Assembly: GCA_034406715.1 (NCBI GenBank) | Contig: CP137878.1 | Span: forward strand, 434,001 to 498,000 | Length of the DNA stretch: 64,000 nucleotides | Source: Rhodotorula mucilaginosa | Taxonomy: Eukaryota; Basidiomycota; Microbotryomycetes; Sporidiobolales; Sporidiobolaceae | Direction of reading: 5' to 3' | Part shown: piece by piece, positions 61,036 to 64,000 of the stretch | Layout of the letters: each line of letters starts with the position of its first letter | Position numbering within the stretch: position 1 is the first letter of the stretch | The notes under the pieces: model-generated | Seen by the model: only the letters and a program-made list of their open reading frames with translations | Databases searched by the model: none | What the model was told of the DNA's origin: nothing | Translations under genes and position numbers: made by a program

Positions 61036-64000
61036 ATGCAGGGAGGAGATCAGGGGACCGACCCACGTCCGGAGCGGGCCGACGCCTCACAGCCGTTTCA
61101 GCTCCCCTCTTCTTCGCAGCCTGAGAATGGTCATCCGGCACCCTCGACGACGTCGACGCCTAGCTTGACGACCAAGTCCATCGACGGCGGCACGTTCAAA
61201 CCCTTCGGAGCAGCTCAGGCTAAGCGCAGCCCCGCGAGGAACGACTTCATGCGGCAGCCGCTGTTTGTTCCTCCTTCACCGAGTGCACACGACCGGTCGC
61301 CGCCGACGTTACCGTCCATGTCGTCCATGTCGCCTCGGAGTGTCCAGCAGCGACCGCATCCAATCCGGCGACCGTTGGCAAACGGTGCGGTGTATGGCTC
61401 TGGGGGCGGCGCCGCCTTGGTCCATACAGGCGCTCCTTTCGCAAACTCGCTCGCATGGTCTGCGCCATCGGGATCGACATCACGTTTCGCGGAGGCTACG
61501 ATGGCAGAGCAACCTCTCGCAGTGTCGGCACAGACGTACTCGCATGCCACTCCCTACGCGCCCCGCTGCGTCCCGGACCCTCGCACTTCCCCCTGGACCA
61601 CTTCGTTCGCGCCCTTTTCGCAGGTGGCTACGGCCCCGACCGGATGCGCCGCGGCGAAATCGACGACGTCGTACTCTCCAGCGACCGCGATAACTGCGTC
61701 TTTTGGCGGGATCAAAGTCGACGTGAAGGCTTCCGAGAGCAGCTACGAGGACGAAATCATCCTCGCGACGAGATCCAAGACCGTTCCGGCGTCCGCCCGC
61801 GAAGTTCGACGTACGGGCGATTCTAACTTCGCACACATGCCATCGTTTACGAGCCCGGAAAAGCTCACCTCTACCGCCGCGAGACCTGCCGCCGCCTCGT
61901 CTGCATCTCCGCCAAGGATCGCACCGCGATCGGATGACCGCACTCGGCCTCGAAGCGCAGCCTCGTCCACGACGACCTCTTCCACTCGTTCGAGTGCGAC
62001 CGCTGCGCTGAACTCGCGATCTACGAGTCCGCGCCGTGCGGACGAGTCGCGAACGACCGTCCTGCAAGCCGCCGCCGACGGGTTTATGAGGAGGTCACCG
62101 ACGGAGAAGGTTCCGCCTGGACCGGTGTCGTCCGACAAGGATGCGGACCGCGATCGAGCTGCTCCGAAGCGGCATGTCCGGCAGGATGACTTCGAGCTCG
62201 ACATTCCCGAGTATCCCGTGGCGGCAATCCGAAACGGCGCACGAACTGATTCCGCTCCGCTAGGCGAACCATCGAGCCGAAATGCGTCGTCCGAGATGAT
62301 CATGGGCGGCGGAGTCTACGCATCGAAACGACAGAAGGTTGCGCCGCCGCTCGTTACCCGGGAAGAGCCGCTCAGCGATCCGCGCCTTACTCGCTCGTCG
62401 CGTTCACGCCGGGACCCCGCAGCGACTCAAGAGTCGTCAAGTGACGGGAGCACTTTGCAAAGCCAGCGCAAGGGCAAGGGCAAAGTCACTTCGCCCGACC
62501 CTCGAGCCGCAGCATCAACGACAAGGCTGGGTCGGCACTTCGTGCCCGCCCGATCGACGCCGAACCGCATACAGTCTACATACGGCTCCGTGTCCCCTCT
62601 GACGTCGATGGATGAATCCTCGGACGACGACGATCACCAGACGAAGCCCCGGAAACCATCGACCTCGCGGGGACGAATGCTGCCGCGAGCTCGCTCAGCT
62701 CCGCGCACCAGCAATGCGTCGGTCTCATACATCGAACCGACTGAAGACGAGTTTGTCGACGAGCTGCCTTTAGGCAAGAAGGCTGAGGTGGCTGCTGCCG
62801 TCGAGTCGGACGCATTCGACAGCGATGCAGATGGCGGGCGAGACTCGTCGTCGGACGACGTCTGGACGCCAGCGGCTGGTGCGCGGAGCGGCCGCGCTCG
62901 CAAGCGACCACGTACGTCGAAGGCGGGAGCACGGTCGACCAAGGCGATTGCTCGGCCGACCACTGCGGAACCGATTTCGGCGCGAACGGTCTCCGCCGTC
63001 GCCACCAACGGCAGGGCTAGCGACGGTTTCGGAGTCGCAACAGCACACGGCGTCGCGGAGATTCTGCCGACCGGCCAACCGCAATTCGCCTCGACTTCGT
63101 CGGCAGCTCTTTCTGCTTCCCGCCCACCTCGCCGCTCAAGGACGGCTCCTTCTGCCGACGGCACGCCGAGAGCTTGGGCTCCAGCTGCGGATTCCGTCAC
63201 GAGAACCGACAAGGACGACACCATCATGCAGCCGTTGCAGGATGCCGCGCCAGATGAGTTGCTGGTCGCCGGCCCTTCCGGAGCGGCAAACGATGCAGAG
63301 ATGGACGAAGCTCGAGCCGGCAAGTCCGCATTCTGAACACACCTTTCTCAGAGTATGCTGCTGACCGAAGTGATTCGTCGAAACAGGCAAATACGGCTAC
63401 ATGCTTCAGCCCAAGACTTGCGTGGCGTTCGTCCCGACGCTCAACAACTCGTTGCGGCCCGATGACCCCCCCGTCCCGAGGTGCCAAGAGTGCATCAAGA
63501 AGCAAAGCGGTTTCGTCTGTTGCTTCAAGGACGTCAGGTCGTTCCCTCTCGACCAGCAGGGGCGCCCTTTACCTTTCCCCGTTTTCCACGATTCGTCCGA
63601 TCGAGATGAAGAGCCGCTGTTCCCTACGGAGTACAACGAACCCTTTACCATCGTCGCAGCAGCCATACTCAAGACGACCTGCGCCGACGCGCTCTTGCCG
63701 TCTCTGAAGCGCGAACTGGCGCACTCCGAGCTTCCTCGGTCGGTGCGCTTGCGGCGGCAGCTCGGGACCACCTACACCTGCGACGGCTGCGCAGCGTCCT
63801 TTCTCTGCGGCAGTTGGATGTGCAGGACTTGTGGACGCGAATACTGCCTCGACTGCCTCGAGGTCATCAAGCAACTCCCGATCGAAGAGATTCGAGAGCA
63901 CTCAAGGAACCACCGCACTTTCCACCAAGGCCTGAACGGCAGCATGGCGGGCCTGAACGTCAACACCGTCGACAAGTTGACTCGCTGCGTCTTCCTCGAG
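61036..64000 (+). CDS. KDM3-like JmjC-type chromatin protein, 5' part (continues past window)
   Basis: The start MQGGDQGTDPRPERADASQP opens a disordered Ser/Pro/Arg-rich region of about 760 residues with basic patches (RKRPRTSKAGARSTK). A GC-AG intron at 63320-63386 (donor G|GCAAGT) then joins it to an ordered region: KYGYMLQPKTCVAFVPTLNN, RCQECIKKQSGFVCCFKDVR, FTIVAAAILKTTCADALLPS, and a zinc cluster TCDGCAASFLCGSWMCRTCG REYCLDC. Paired CxxC clusters of this form precede the JmjC domain in KDM3/JMJD1-type histone H3K9 demethylases and their basidiomycete relatives. The catalytic domain, if present, lies beyond 64000, so activity cannot be judged. Without the GC-AG splice the frame would stop at GKSAF after 766 residues. 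Confidence 0.6.

Overview
The window reads as a gene-dense nuclear segment of a GC-rich basidiomycete yeast, most likely a Pucciniomycotina red yeast (Rhodotorula/Rhodosporidium type). That placement is an inference. It rests on many short introns (mostly about 55-130 nt, with CTGAC/CTAAC-like branch sites about 20 nt before AG), a strong preference for C or G at third codon positions, low-complexity Ala/Ser/Gln/Gly insertions in conserved proteins, and intact fungal core genes. No rRNA, tRNA, CRISPR array, transposon or viral fossil was recognised.

Layout, left to right. 1-4000: IWR1-like RNA polymerase II import factor (minus, cut by the window edge) and a divergent disordered protein with a C-terminal CaaX box. 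5059-6235: secreted cysteine-rich protein. 7214-8871: eIF3i (TIF34). 9447-14026: protein kinase C (PKC1). 14392-17067, minus: a ribosomal L1-domain nucleolar protein and the endosulfine IGO1. 17484-19325, minus: unrecognised Cys-motif protein, divergent from a DUF3605/GIG1-type gene (19741-20998). 21192-25430: an unknown small gene, ARV1, and a BAR-like (IVY1-type) protein. 26026-30606: MED22 and a standalone NUP96-type nucleoporin. 30767-34723: U2AF large subunit and a C3HC zinc-finger (Rsm1/NIPA-type) protein. 35896-41973: HECT ligase HUL5 and divergent MED19. 42259-48490: LAS1 and divergent DBP2. 49015-52335: C2H2 transcription factor. 52921-59252, minus: PP2C phosphatase, an MFS transporter with a missing 5' end, and a DUF604/fringe-like glycosyltransferase. 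59695-60599: a tentative unknown gene. 61036-64000: the 5' part of a KDM3/JmjC-like protein that leaves the window.

The genes are mostly housekeeping: transcription (IWR1, MED22, MED19, C2H2 factor, KDM3-like), splicing (U2AF), ribosome biogenesis and translation (L1-domain protein, LAS1, DBP2, eIF3i), nuclear transport (NUP96) and signalling (PKC1, IGO1, PP2C). They do not form a metabolic or secondary-metabolite cluster. Many neighbours share short divergent promoters (160-420 bp) or converge closely, with 35 bp between the ARV1 and BAR-protein stops.

The most interesting signals are in gene architecture: a 1,340-nt intron in the helicase motif V region of DBP2, flanked by 25- and 23-nt microexons; repeated GC-AG introns with the same G|GCAAGT donor; a NUP96 gene with no NUP98 part; the CaaX protein; and an MFS gene that lacks its N-terminal part. 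I found no clear new multi-gene system. Splice sites were inferred by eye from reading-frame continuity and protein-family match.
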